Assembly: GCF_002564105.1 (NCBI RefSeq)
Contig: NZ_PDBX01000001.1
Location: 5,394,001 to 5,458,000 of the forward strand
Source: Collimonas sp. PA-H2
Lineage (GTDB): Bacteria; Pseudomonadota; Gammaproteobacteria; Burkholderiales; Burkholderiaceae_D
Reading direction: 5' to 3'
Length of the DNA stretch: 64,000 bases
A program made the position numbers and the translations under genes. Below the pieces are notes generated by a model. The model was not told the DNA's origin. It worked only from the letters and a program-made list of their open reading frames with translations, and ran no database searches. Positions 45,834-55,096 of the stretch are shown here, in pieces (position 1 is the stretch's first letter; every line of letters begins with the position of its first letter).

Positions 45834-45983
45834 GTACGCCTTTCAATGAGCCATTGGATTATCAGGTTTTCAACTTGTATCTAAATGTATCAAACAAATA
45901 ATACTGAAAATAGTGCAATTGAGCAAACAAATCCCTGGTCATATGAAGAACCGCTGCCAGAGTTGCTGCGTTATCATTGAACC

Positions 45984-46787
45984 ATGTACCCAATTTCATC
46001 CCGCTACCTGAAACCCGAGCAATGGGCGGTGACCGCCATGCGCGCCGTGAGCAGCTGGTGGTCCATGCTGTACCTGGCCGGCATCGCGCTGGCCATGGGG
46101 TTTTCGCCATCCACCTACCATCGCGCCAACCGCAGCACCACCTATAGATACATCTACGCCAGCACCTGGCAAATCCTGCCCTGGTTCACCCTGCTCTCGA
46201 CTTTGCTGAGCCTGGTGCTGATCCGCATCGTGATCATCACCGCCCTCAGCTACGGCCTGTCGCGCTATGCGCTGGAAATGGTGGTGCGGGTGCTGGTGCT
46301 GGAACTGATTCCGCTGTCTGCCGCGCTGTTCGTGGCGCTGCGCGCCGGGCTGGCCTTCAATTCCGCGGGCTCGCCGCTGAGCGCCGCGATGGCCGCGCAA
46401 AACTCGGCGCAATTCGAAATCGCGCAACTGCAGCTGGACCTGGTCCCTCGCGTGATTGCCAGCGCCTTCTCGGTAGCGACCCTGGCCACGGTCAGCGGCG
46501 TGATCGTGCTGCTGCTGGCGTATGTGAACGTATATGGCCTGAGTCCCTGGGGCCTGCTCGACTACACCCGCACTGTCGGCCGCGTCTTCGACCCGGTGGT
46601 CACCATCGGCTTTGCGCTGAAAACCCTGCTGTTCGGGCTGGCGGTGGCCGTGATCCCGGTGGCCGCCATCCTCGAAGCCGCGCGCCGGAAAGTCAATCTC
46701 TCTTCCACTTTGCAGCCAGGCGCAACCCGCTTGCTGTTCGTGCTGGTCCTGATCGAGGTCGGGGCGCTGGCAGTGAAATACATTTAA
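45984..46787 (+). CDS. MlaE-like ABC permease of an MCE system
   Basis: The 267-residue product has the MlaE-type layout of about five membrane helices and the LELIPLSAALFVALRAGLAF segment that matches the family coupling region. It moves lipids across the inner membrane together with an MCE protein and an ATPase. The MCE gene follows after ten bases, but no ATPase gene is present upstream or downstream; the neighbouring upstream gene is a minus-strand lipoprotein. Confidence 0.85.
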   Translation: MYPISSRYLKPEQWAVTAMRAVSSWWSMLYLAGIALAMGFSPSTYHRANRSTTYRYIYASTWQILPWFTLLSTLLSLVLIRIVIITALSYGLSRYALEMVVRVLVLELIPLSAALFVALRAGLAFNSAGSPLSAAMAAQNSAQFEIAQLQLDLVPRVIASAFSVATLATVSGVIVLLLAYVNVYGLSPWGLLDYTRTVGRVFDPVVTIGFALKTLLFGLAVAVIPVAAILEAARRKVNLSSTLQPGATRLLFVLVLIEVGALAVKYI

Positions 46788-46797
46788 CTGAAAAACC

Positions 46798-47757
46798 ATG
46801 ACACCTGCCCCTGAATCCCCTGCTCCCGCCCCACCGCCGCCGGCCCACGTCGAGTTCAAGGCGCTGCTGCTGCTGATCCTGATGGGCGCCCTGGTCGCCG
46901 GCTTTGTCTTGTATGTGATGTATGCGCGCGGCGTCTTCGAAAGTACCCAGCGGCTGGTGCTGATTTCGGATGACTCCGAGGGCGTGCTGGTAGGCATGGA
47001 CCTGACCTTCTCCGGTTTTCCGATCGGCCGCGTGCAGCGCATCGACCTTGGCAAGGATGGCAAGGCCCGCATCTTGATCGACGTGCCGCGCAAAGACGCC
47101 AACTGGCTGCGCACTTCCAGCGTGTTCACGCTGGAGCGCGGCCTGGTCGGCGACACCCGCATCCGCGCCTTCACCGGCGTGCTGGACGATCCGCTGCTGC
47201 CGCCGGATTCGGAGCGCGCAGTACTGCGCGGCGACACCGCCGCGGAAATTCCGCGACTGGTGGCGACTGCCCGTGAATTACTGGAAAACCTGCAAACCAT
47301 CACCGCCGCCGATTCCAGCCTGAGCACCAGCCTGGCCAACGTGCAAGCCGTGACCGGACGCCTCAACGGCCAGTACGGCGTGCTGGGCGGCGCACTGGGC
47401 GGCGATGAAAACGCCAAGAAAATCATCGCCACCCTGGACCGCGTCAACGCCCTGCTGGCCAAGGCTGACCAGCGCGTGTTTGGCCAGCCCGGCGGCAAGC
47501 CTGGCGTGATGGACGACGCGCAAGCGGCGATTATCCAGCTCAACGGCGTCTTGAGCGACGCCCGCAACAGCCTGAAGAAAGTCGACGCCGTGCTGGCGGA
47601 AGCACAGGCGGTCGGCAGCAATGTCCGCATCGCCAGCAATGACCTGGGCGCCCTGCGCGCCGAAGTGGATGCGAGCTTGCGCAAAGTGACGCAGCTGGTG
47701 GATGAAATCAACCGCAAATGGCCCTTCGCCCGCGATACGGAACTCAAACTGCCATGA
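46798..47757 (+). CDS. MCE/MlaD-family lipid transport protein
   Basis: The 319-residue product has a membrane anchor at about 21-43 after a Pro/Ala-rich start, an MCE domain at about 50-130 (GVLVGMDLTFSGFPIGRVQRI), and a long helical region that may form a tunnel or coiled coil. It would hold lipid in the periplasm. It is ten bases after the permease and overlaps the lipoprotein gene by four. Confidence 0.88.
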   Translation: MTPAPESPAPAPPPPAHVEFKALLLLILMGALVAGFVLYVMYARGVFESTQRLVLISDDSEGVLVGMDLTFSGFPIGRVQRIDLGKDGKARILIDVPRKDANWLRTSSVFTLERGLVGDTRIRAFTGVLDDPLLPPDSERAVLRGDTAAEIPRLVATARELLENLQTITAADSSLSTSLANVQAVTGRLNGQYGVLGGALGGDENAKKIIATLDRVNALLAKADQRVFGQPGGKPGVMDDAQAAIIQLNGVLSDARNSLKKVDAVLAEAQAVGSNVRIASNDLGALRAEVDASLRKVTQLVDEINRKWPFARDTELKLP

Positions 47758-48422
47758 AAAAACCATCCCCTTGCCGGTCCGCCCTGCTCGGCCTGCTCAC
47801 CGTGACGCTGGCCGCCTGCAGCAGCAAGCCGCCGCAACCTGACTGGCAAGGCAATGCCTACAGTTCCCTGCAGAGTTTTTCTTCGGCCTACCTGAGCGGC
47901 GACACACGGGTTGCCGAGGTCGAGTTTGCCCGCGCCCGCGACGCGGTCGCCAGCACCGGCCGTCCAGACCTGGTGGCGCGCGCCGAGCTGATGCGTTGCG
48001 CCGCGCGCGTCGCCAGCCTTGAATTCGACAACTGCGCCGGCTTCCAGCCGCTGGCGCCGGATGCCGATGCAGCAGAACGCAGCTATGCGGCCTATCTGAA
48101 CGGTCAATGGCAGGGGCTGGACAGCAGCTTGCTGCCGGCCCAGCACCGGAGTGTTGTCAGCAGCGGCCAGCTGGGCGAGATCCAGGACCCGCTGGCGCGG
48201 CTGGTGGCCGCCGGCGCACTGTTAAAAAGCGGGCGCTTGACGCCAGCCGATATCGCGACCGCGACCGAGACCGCCTCTGCCCAAGGCTGGCGCCGGCCCT
48301 TGCTGGCCTGGCTGGGAGTACAGTCGCAGCGCGCCAAAGCCGCCGGCGACGCCGATGCACAGGCGCGCCTGCAACGGCGCATGGATCTGGTGGCCAAGCC
48401 GCTGTCTAAGCCAAACAATTAG
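47754..48422 (+). CDS. MCE-operon lipoprotein of unknown family
   Basis: The 222-residue product has a lipobox LAAC (Cys22) and a helical, alanine-rich mature part, with no domain I recognise. The start at 47754 is fixed by an ATGA overlap with the MCE gene. By position it could be the outer-membrane partner of the transport complex, in the way PqiC-type lipoproteins are. Confidence 0.7.
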   Translation: MKKPSPCRSALLGLLTVTLAACSSKPPQPDWQGNAYSSLQSFSSAYLSGDTRVAEVEFARARDAVASTGRPDLVARAELMRCAARVASLEFDNCAGFQPLAPDADAAERSYAAYLNGQWQGLDSSLLPAQHRSVVSSGQLGEIQDPLARLVAAGALLKSGRLTPADIATATETASAQGWRRPLLAWLGVQSQRAKAAGDADAQARLQRRMDLVAKPLSKPNN

Positions 48423-48480
48423 CTAAGTTTGCGGCATGGATCAAGCCTGCATGAACCCATGCCGCCGATCCTGCGCAAGC

Positions 48481-49761
48481 TCAGGGCGGCGGCGTCAGCG
48501 CGGCGCAATTCGAGGTGATCGGCTGGCCGGCAAACAGTTTCTGCACGAAGGGCTTGGAATCCACCAGCGAAGCCAGCACCGTGCCGTCATGGTCCTGGCC
48601 GGCGTAATAATGCTGCTCGACCGTGCTGCCGGCGGCGCAGGCATCCTTGGCGAACAAGTATTGGACAACCGTCGGGATATCCGTATCCAGGGTGCCGGTG
48701 CCGACGAACATCGGGCCGGCGAACTTGACCGTCGGATAATTTGAATATTGCAGCACCTGGGTTGCCCAGGCGGTGACGTCAGCGCTGAATACATCCGAGG
48801 TGACCAGCTTGTTCTGGTTGATGTAGTCCACGATCGGCCCCAGGCACTGGGTCGCCACCACTGAATAAAACGCCTTGCCCTTGGCGGTCAAGTGATCCGA
48901 CAGCAGGAAATTCGGAATCACCCTTTCCGCAGTGCCGTAACCAAGCCAGGCGTAGGATTCGAGCGTCCCCAGCACCGCGGTGAAGCCGGTGGTCGGCACC
49001 TGCGCCGTCAGCGCATTCAGGTAGGCCAGCACGCTTTGCAGCTGATAAGGCACGCCGGTGGCGACAGTCCCCAGCAATTTCAGTTCCGGCGCATAAGTCG
49101 GCGCATAGCCGGCCGTGGCGATGGCTCCCTGCGCGCCCTGCGACTGGCCGACGATCACTACCGAACTGGAAAGCTGCGGGAAATTCTTGATGGCGGCGCG
49201 GACACCGTCCAGCACGCTGTAGGCTTCCGCCCGCGAGTGCAGATACGGATGCAGGCTGGGCGTGCCGAGCCCCTGGTAGTCGGATGACACCACGGCATAG
49301 CCTTGCGCCAGCCAGGCATCCAGATAGTCGACATCGCGCGGGTCGCGCGTGGTCCAGGACGGCGCGCAAATATCGGCTACGCCGACAGTGCCGTGTGCCC
49401 AGGCGATCACCGGCCAGCCGCCGGCCGGCGGCGTCCCCTTGGGCAGCTGCAGATCGCCGGAAACATAGTTGGCGGTCTTGCCGTCGTCGCCATCGGTGGA
49501 ACTGTAGAGAATGCGGATCCCTTGCGCAGCATTGGGCAGCACCAGTGCGGCAGGCATTGCTTCCTGCTGCAGCAATACGCCAGGTGTCGCCGGAATTATT
49601 CCATCCCATCGGTAAAAGGCAGAGACGCCGCCGTCGGCTGTGAAGGTCTTCGATTGCGGCGTCAGTCCATCGCCGCTGCCGCCGCCGCAGGCGGCAAGCA
49701 GGAAGCACAGCAAGGTGGCGGCAAGGAATTGCGAAGGCTGCTTGAGTCCGGTAACGCGCAT
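48481..49761 (-). CDS. Secretory lipase-like alpha/beta hydrolase lipoprotein
   Basis: The 426-residue product has a lipobox LAAC (Cys25) followed by a glycine-rich linker and an alpha/beta-hydrolase fold of the secretory-lipase type. The nucleophile Ser sits in GQSQGAQG near 205, an Asp in VGTGTLDTDIPTV and a His in AGQDHDGTV near the end. It would cleave esters outside the cytoplasm. GAGGAG precedes the ATG. It converges with the MCE lipoprotein gene, with a loose dyad between them. Confidence 0.85.
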   Translation of the reverse strand: MRVTGLKQPSQFLAATLLCFLLAACGGGSGDGLTPQSKTFTADGGVSAFYRWDGIIPATPGVLLQQEAMPAALVLPNAAQGIRILYSSTDGDDGKTANYVSGDLQLPKGTPPAGGWPVIAWAHGTVGVADICAPSWTTRDPRDVDYLDAWLAQGYAVVSSDYQGLGTPSLHPYLHSRAEAYSVLDGVRAAIKNFPQLSSSVVIVGQSQGAQGAIATAGYAPTYAPELKLLGTVATGVPYQLQSVLAYLNALTAQVPTTGFTAVLGTLESYAWLGYGTAERVIPNFLLSDHLTAKGKAFYSVVATQCLGPIVDYINQNKLVTSDVFSADVTAWATQVLQYSNYPTVKFAGPMFVGTGTLDTDIPTVVQYLFAKDACAAGSTVEQHYYAGQDHDGTVLASLVDSKPFVQKLFAGQPITSNCAALTPPP

Positions 49762-49857
49762 GGGTGTCTCCTCATTGATTTATTTTTTAATCTGATCTGA
49801 GTCCAAAACGGCCGCAACCATTATGCATCACTATCTGCACGGCTAGTTACAAACGGA

Positions 49858-50748
49858 TCAGCGCCGCGCTTCCTGCTGCAGCCAATCGCAGAAATGCCTG
49901 ATCAGCGGCGATTCAGCCTGATGCCGCGCCACGATCCACCAGTAGCTTCTGGTGCGGATCACCGGTTCGGCCAGCGGCGTCACCAGGCGGCCGCTGGCCA
50001 GCTCGTCGGTAATCAGCGGCAACGGCCCGAGCGCTACCCCGAGACCGTCGATGGCGGCCTGCAAAGCCAGGTAAAAATGGTCGAAGGATTGTTTTTTCCT
50101 GCACTGGGCCGGCGCCACGTCGGCGGCTGTCAGCCAGTTCGGCCAGGCGTCCGGCCGCGTATCCGAATGCAATAGTGTATGCGCGGCGAGATCGCTGGCG
50201 ACCCGGATCGGCGCCCGCGCCAGCAATGCCGGGCTGCACACCGGCAGTTCGCTCTCTTCCAGGAATTCTCCGTATTCGCAGTTCGGCCAGTGGCCGGGAC
50301 CACGGCGGATCGCGACGTCGAAACGCTCTCCCGCCTCGCCCAGCGGCTGCTGTGAGGTGGAAGTAGACAACTTCAGCTCCACTCCCGGATACAGGCGCTG
50401 GAAGCCGCTCAGGCGCGGCAGCAGCCAACGCATCGCAAACGTCGACAAGGCATTAATGTGCAGCACGCGCACCGTGCCGGATTCGCGCAGCAGCCTGGTG
50501 GCGGCGGCGATATTATCGAAGGCCGCTTGCACCGTGAGCAGGTAGCGGCGGCCGTCGTCGGTCAGCTGCACGCGCTTGCCGATGCGATGGAATACCGGCA
50601 TGCCCAGCCATGCTTCCAGCGCTGCCACCTGGCGGCTGACCGCGCCATGCGTCACATGCAGCTCTTCGGCAGCGGCCGAGAGATTTTCAAAGCGGGCAGC
50701 GGCTTCAAACGCGCGCAACGCTTGCAAGGGGGGAAGTTTTCTAGACAT
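49858..50748 (-). CDS. LysR-family regulator (GcvA-like)
   Basis: The 296-residue product has the winged HTH at 1-65 (NLSAAAEELHVTHGAVSRQVAALE) of the GcvA/AmpR branch and an effector domain that reads normally to the end. It is divergent from tam. A perfect dyad lies two bases upstream of its ATG, and no Shine-Dalgarno is visible, so the message may be leaderless and autoregulated. Its target genes are not obvious. Confidence 0.88.
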   Translation of the reverse strand: MSRKLPPLQALRAFEAAARFENLSAAAEELHVTHGAVSRQVAALEAWLGMPVFHRIGKRVQLTDDGRRYLLTVQAAFDNIAAATRLLRESGTVRVLHINALSTFAMRWLLPRLSGFQRLYPGVELKLSTSTSQQPLGEAGERFDVAIRRGPGHWPNCEYGEFLEESELPVCSPALLARAPIRVASDLAAHTLLHSDTRPDAWPNWLTAADVAPAQCRKKQSFDHFYLALQAAIDGLGVALGPLPLITDELASGRLVTPLAEPVIRTRSYWWIVARHQAESPLIRHFCDWLQQEARR

Positions 50749-50749
50749 G

Positions 50750-50770
50750 CTTGTGATTATAAGTCACAAG
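50750..50770. promoter_or_regulatory. Dyad over the start of the GcvA-like LysR gene
   Basis: CTTGTGA-TTATAAG-TCACAAG is a perfect seven-base inverted repeat two bases upstream of the LysR ATG (50748). On the minus strand it contains TATAAT (50756-50761), which would start transcription close to the ATG. Confidence 0.5.
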
Positions 50771-50930
50771 TCAACGGCAAAAAAGTCGATTTGTAGAAGT
50801 CTGGATTGTCTGTAACATGCGTCTATCGAATCAGTATTTACCGGCGCTTCAGGCATAAACGGCGATTCCGCCCGAGATCGGACAAGATAGACCCTGACAA
50901 CCAAGCTTGTGATAAATCCTAGGAGAAAAC

Positions 50931-51710
50931 ATGAAAATCGCCAACGATATTTGGGATGCAAAACAATATATGCTCTTCGGCAATGAGCGGCTGCGCCCTG
51001 CACTCGATCTGCTGGCCTACGTGCCAGAACAGGAGCCCCGGCAGGTAGTCGACCTTGGCTGCGGCACCGGCAATGTCTCGGCGCTGTTGAAAGCGCGCTG
51101 GCCGGCGGCTGACGTGCTGGGCGTCGACAGCTCCGCCAATATGCTGGAAGCCGCTGAGGCAGCGGTGCCAGAGTGCCGCTTCCTGCGCGCCGACCTCAGC
51201 CAGTGGCAGGCCGACGGCTTGCTGGACGTGATCTATTCGAACGCCACCCTGCAATGGCTGCCCGACCACTCCACCCTGATTCCGCGCCTGCTGTCATTCC
51301 TACGGCCTGGCGGCTGGCTGGCGCTGCAGATGCCGGCCATGCAGGATACGCCACTGCGCCAGGTGCAAGCGGAACTGGCCGGCTCGCCGACGTTTGCGCC
51401 CTACATGGGCAAGTTAAAGCCGCAGCCGGGCATCCTCAGTGCGGAAAGCTACTACGACCTGCTGCGCCCGCACAGCGCCACGCTGGATATCTGGGAAACC
51501 ACTTATCTGCACACCTTAAGCGGCGAAGATGCGGTCGCCAACTGGGCTGCCGGCACCAGCTTGCGGCCATATCTGGACGCCTTGCCCGAAGAACAGCGCG
51601 AGAACTTCCGCGCCGCATATGCGGTGGCGATGCGCGAAGCCTATCCGCAACGTGAAAACGGCATCACTCTGCTGCCTTTCAAGCGCCTGTTTATCGTCGC
51701 CCACGTATAA
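50931..51710 (+). CDS. tam: Trans-aconitate 2-methyltransferase
   Basis: The 259-residue product has the SAM-binding motif VDLGCGTGNVS (40-50) and follows the Tam pattern throughout (IYSNATLQWLPDHSTLIPRL, LALQMPAM, and the terminal LLPFKRLFIVAH). Tam methylates trans-aconitate, a by-product that inhibits aconitase. AGGAG precedes the ATG. It is divergent from the GcvA-like LysR gene. Confidence 0.92.
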   Translation: MKIANDIWDAKQYMLFGNERLRPALDLLAYVPEQEPRQVVDLGCGTGNVSALLKARWPAADVLGVDSSANMLEAAEAAVPECRFLRADLSQWQADGLLDVIYSNATLQWLPDHSTLIPRLLSFLRPGGWLALQMPAMQDTPLRQVQAELAGSPTFAPYMGKLKPQPGILSAESYYDLLRPHSATLDIWETTYLHTLSGEDAVANWAAGTSLRPYLDALPEEQRENFRAAYAVAMREAYPQRENGITLLPFKRLFIVAHV

Positions 51711-51728
51711 GCTATCCTGACGCCGACA

Positions 51729-52301
51729 ATGACTACAGAAACAATCCTCAGCGACAAAGACGCCCTCAGCGCAACGCCCACCACGCGCGAATTATTCGCC
51801 GGCTTTCTCTCGCTCAGCCTGATCGGCTTCGGCGGCGTGCTGCCGCTGGCGAGGCGCATGATTGTGGAGCAACGGCGCTGGCTGGATGCCGGACAATTCA
51901 CTGAAATGCTCGGTCTCTGCCAGTTCCTCCCCGGCGGCAACATCATCAACCTGGCGGTAGCGATCGGCATGCAGTTCCGCGGCCTGTCCGGGGCCCTTGC
52001 CTCGCTGCTGGGCCTGATAGCCGCGCCTTCGGCGATCGTGATCGGCCTCGGCGTGGTCTACCAGCACTTCCAGCACGACGCCCAGATCCAGCATCTGTTT
52101 GCCAGCCTGGCGGCAGCCGCTTCCGGCCTGCTGATCTCGATGGCCTTGAAGATGCTGCTGCCGCTCTTGAAGAAGCCGGTGCCGCTGCTCATCGCCGCCC
52201 TGTTTTTCCTTGCCATTGCGCTGCTGCGGCTACCCTTGCTGCCGACCATGCTGGTGCTGGCCCCGCTCAGTGTGCTGCTAACCTGGAAGCTGCCGTCATG
52301 A
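51729..52301 (+). CDS. Chromate transporter, first half (short-chain CHR)
   Basis: The 190-residue product has one CHR domain with about six helices and the GFGGVLPLARRMIVEQRRWL motif near 27-46. In short-chain CHR systems two such half-proteins form the transporter. It overlaps the second half by four bases. Chromate export is the usual role of the family; other anions are possible. Confidence 0.88.
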   Translation: MTTETILSDKDALSATPTTRELFAGFLSLSLIGFGGVLPLARRMIVEQRRWLDAGQFTEMLGLCQFLPGGNIINLAVAIGMQFRGLSGALASLLGLIAAPSAIVIGLGVVYQHFQHDAQIQHLFASLAAAASGLLISMALKMLLPLLKKPVPLLIAALFFLAIALLRLPLLPTMLVLAPLSVLLTWKLPS

Positions 52302-52828
52302 GCGCCACCTTGATTTCCCTGGCGGCGATTTTCAGCCAGCTGTCGCTATTGGCGTTCGGCGGCGGCAACACCATCCTGCCGGAAATGCAAAGGCAGGTGG
52401 TCGATATCCATCATTGGATGTCGGCCCAGGACTTCAGCGCCATGTTCGCCCTGGCGCAGGCGGCGCCGGGGCCGAACATGATGGTGGTGACACTGGTGGG
52501 CTGGCATGTAGCCGGCTGGCCTGGGGTGCTGGTGACGACGCTGGCCAAGTTCGGTCCATCTTCGATCCTGACCGCCATCGTGCTGCATCTGTGGCAACGT
52601 TTCAAGGACAAGCCCTGGCGCGCCATCGTCCAGGCCGGGCTGGTGCCGATGACAGTCGGCCTGGTGGCGGCCAGCGCCGCATTGATCACCGAAGCCTCGG
52701 CGCGCACCTGGGGCCTGGCCGCGATCGCCGGCGGCTGTGCGCTGATCACCTTCAGGAGCAAGGTCCATCCGTTGTGGGTGCTGGCGGCCGGCGCGTTGCT
52801 GGGCCTGAGCGGCATCGGGCAGTATTGA
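52298..52828 (+). CDS. Chromate transporter, second half (short-chain CHR)
   Basis: The 176-residue product is the partner CHR domain, with FGGGNTILPEMQRQVVDIHHWM near 16-37 and AQAAPGPNMM further on. The ATGA overlap and shared family with the preceding gene indicate a translationally coupled pair of opposite topology. Confidence 0.88.
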   Translation: MSATLISLAAIFSQLSLLAFGGGNTILPEMQRQVVDIHHWMSAQDFSAMFALAQAAPGPNMMVVTLVGWHVAGWPGVLVTTLAKFGPSSILTAIVLHLWQRFKDKPWRAIVQAGLVPMTVGLVAASAALITEASARTWGLAAIAGGCALITFRSKVHPLWVLAAGALLGLSGIGQY

Positions 52829-52895
52829 GCGCATGCCGCCGGGATGGTCTCAAGGTATAGTTACGCCACCACGGCTAACTAAATCTTGACCCCAC

Positions 52896-53282
52896 ATGCA
52901 CATCTCCGGCATCCATCACGTCGCCATCATCGCCTCGGATTACCAGCGCTCCAAGCGTTTTTATACCGAGCTGCTGGGCCTGGCGATCGTCGCCGAAACT
53001 TACCGTGCCGAGCGCGACTCCTATAAACTCGACCTGCGCACGCCGGACGGCGTCCAGCTCGAGCTGTTTTCATTTCCCGCGCCGCCGCCGCGTCCAAGCC
53101 GGCCGGAAGCCTGCGGCTTGCGCCACCTGGCGTTCCGAGTGCCGGATGTCGAGGCCGCCGCACAGGAATTGCGCGACAAGGAGATCGTCGTAGAAGCCAT
53201 CCGTATCGACGAGCTCACAGGCAAGCGTTTTACGTTTTTCGCCGACCCTGACGGCTTGCCGCTTGAGCTGTACGAGCAGTAG
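52896..53282 (+). CDS. VOC-family (glyoxalase-like) protein
   Basis: The 128-residue product has the two beta-alpha-beta-beta-beta units of the VOC fold, with HHVAII near 6-11, LRHLAFRVPD near 70-79 and PLELYEQ at the end as candidate metal ligands. It resembles the small YaeR-like glyoxalases. The substrate is unknown. Confidence 0.88.
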   Translation: MHISGIHHVAIIASDYQRSKRFYTELLGLAIVAETYRAERDSYKLDLRTPDGVQLELFSFPAPPPRPSRPEACGLRHLAFRVPDVEAAAQELRDKEIVVEAIRIDELTGKRFTFFADPDGLPLELYEQ

Positions 53283-53364
53283 TTATTTAACAAGTAGCGC
53301 TGCGGCGCTGGCCCTATGCCGGCCCAGCTGTTAGACTTGCCTCCCTTTTAAGCAGGCGACCTTC

Positions 53365-54744
53365 ATGAAAACCACCTCATTCTCCAATCTTCCGCTGGCG
53401 CCGGCGCTACTCAGCAACCTCGATAGCCTCGGCTATCACGAGATGACCACGATCCAGGCGCAGAGCCTGCCGGTGATCCTGGAGCGGCGCGACCTGATCG
53501 CCCAGGCCAAGACCGGCAGCGGCAAGACCGCCGCCTTCGGCATCGGTATCCTGCACAAGCTCAATCCCAGTTATTTCGCGATCCAGGCGCTGGTGCTGTG
53601 CCCGACGCGCGAGCTGGCCGACCAGGTGGCGAAAGAACTGCGCCGGCTGGCGCGCTTCGCCGACAACGTCAAGATCCTGACCCTGTGCGGCGGCACGCCG
53701 ATGGGGCCGCAGATCGGTTCGCTGGAGCATGGCGCGCATATCATCGTCGGCACCCCGGGCCGCATCCGCGACCATATCGGCCGCGGCAGCATCAATCTCG
53801 GCACGGTGCAGACGCTGGTGCTGGACGAAGCCGACCGCATGGTCGACATGGGCTTCTACGAAGAAATCGCGGGCATCGTCAGCGCCTGCCCTGCACGCCG
53901 CCAGACCCTGCTGTTTTCCGCCACCTATCCGGACGATATCCGCAAGGCCAGCGCTGAATTCCTGCGCGATCCGGCGCAAGTCAAGGTCGAGGCGCAGCAT
54001 GACGAAGGCCGCATCGAGCAGCGCTTCTACGAAGTTAGCTACGAAGGCCGCAACGCCGCCGTGGCGCAGCTGCTGAACCATTACAAGCCAGTCTCGACCA
54101 TCGCCTTTTGCAACACCAAGATCCATTGCCGCGAACTGGCCGACGAATTGCGCGCCCAGGGCTTCAGCGCGCTGGCGCTGTATGGCGAGCTGGAGCAGCG
54201 CGAGCGCGACGAAATCCTGGTGCGCTTCGCCAACCAGAGCTGCTCGGTGCTGGTGGCGACCGACGTCGCCGCCCGCGGCCTGGATATCCAGACCCTCGGT
54301 GCGGTAATCAACGTCGACGTTTCCAAGGACACCGAAGTCCATATCCATCGCATCGGCCGTACCGGCCGCGGCCAGGAGCGCGGACTGGCGCTGAGCTTGT
54401 GCGCGCCGAATGAAAAGAAATGGGTCAAGCTGATCGAGGACTACCAGCGGGGACCGGTCAGCTGGTTCGACCTGGCGGAGCTGGAACCGGGCTATGGCGA
54501 GCCGCTGACCGCGCCGATGCTGACCTTGTGCATCATGGGCGGCAAGAAGGACAAGCTGCGTCCTGGCGATTTGCTGGGTGCCCTGACCGGCGATGTCGGC
54601 CTGAGCAAGGAACAGGTCGGCAAGATCAGCGTCTTTGAATTCGTCACCTATGTCGCGCTGGACCGCCGCATCGCAAAACAAGCGTTCGGCAAGCTCAGCA
54701 ACGGCAATATCAAAGGCAAGACTTTCAAGATGCGTTTTATCTGA
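53365..54744 (+). CDS. dbpA: ATP-dependent RNA helicase DbpA
   Basis: The 459-residue product has the DEAD-box motifs: AKTGSGKT at 48-55, PTRELADQ, DEAD near 155-158, SAT, ATDVAARGLDIQ and HRIGRTGRG. A C-terminal DbpA RNA-binding domain (about 385-459, KLRPGDLLGALTGDVGLSKEQVGKI) binds 23S rRNA helix 92 and identifies the subfamily. It assembles the large ribosomal subunit. Confidence 0.94.
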   Translation: MKTTSFSNLPLAPALLSNLDSLGYHEMTTIQAQSLPVILERRDLIAQAKTGSGKTAAFGIGILHKLNPSYFAIQALVLCPTRELADQVAKELRRLARFADNVKILTLCGGTPMGPQIGSLEHGAHIIVGTPGRIRDHIGRGSINLGTVQTLVLDEADRMVDMGFYEEIAGIVSACPARRQTLLFSATYPDDIRKASAEFLRDPAQVKVEAQHDEGRIEQRFYEVSYEGRNAAVAQLLNHYKPVSTIAFCNTKIHCRELADELRAQGFSALALYGELEQRERDEILVRFANQSCSVLVATDVAARGLDIQTLGAVINVDVSKDTEVHIHRIGRTGRGQERGLALSLCAPNEKKWVKLIEDYQRGPVSWFDLAELEPGYGEPLTAPMLTLCIMGGKKDKLRPGDLLGALTGDVGLSKEQVGKISVFEFVTYVALDRRIAKQAFGKLSNGNIKGKTFKMRFI

Positions 54745-55096
54745 TTTCAGGCGCCGGCGACAGCGGCGATCCGGCCCATTCAGGGCTGATGTGGACATAT
54801 CAACAATATTATTCGAATGTGCACTCGATTATTTGTCTATGTCCGTCATAGTAAAAGTGTGTTAAATTTCTAAATGGAAACTTTTTTGCGGACGCGGAAA
54901 TCCGAGGCCCGTGTACCGCAACTGACGCCAAAAAAAGGCATCCAAATGCTAGCTGAAGTGATGTTGCTGCGCCGTTTTCCAGCCCGCGATCGATATAAGC
55001 ATTAAACCTTATCCGATCGGGACTGCTGCCGGCGCTGCGGCATGAGAAAAGACTTTCCTTCCATGAAAAACACACATTTTTTACGGGAGTGCAGGT
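54745..55096. other. Intergenic region upstream of luxR
   Basis: 352 bases between dbpA and luxR. It is AT-rich around 54800-54880. Two tiny frames lie at 54946-55005 (19 codons) and 55042-55104 (20 codons, overlapping the luxR start out of frame); neither has good coding support. No lux box is seen here. Confidence 0.5.

Noticed and set aside
45996..48146. A 716-codon minus-strand frame under the MCE operon
   Set aside because: The plus-strand genes there have clear MlaE and MCE domains; the reverse frame is a composition-driven shadow with repetitive low-complexity sequence.
48431..48465. Inverted repeat GCGGCATGG / CCATGCCGC between the MCE lipoprotein and lipase genes as a terminator
   Set aside because: The 17-base loop is long and no T run follows on either strand, so a terminator call is not justified.
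53407..54798. A 463-codon minus-strand frame opposite dbpA
   Set aside because: dbpA carries all DEAD-box motifs over its full length, so the reverse frame is a shadow.
54946..55005. A 19-codon frame upstream of luxR
   Set aside because: Only a weak A-rich stretch precedes it and nothing supports translation.
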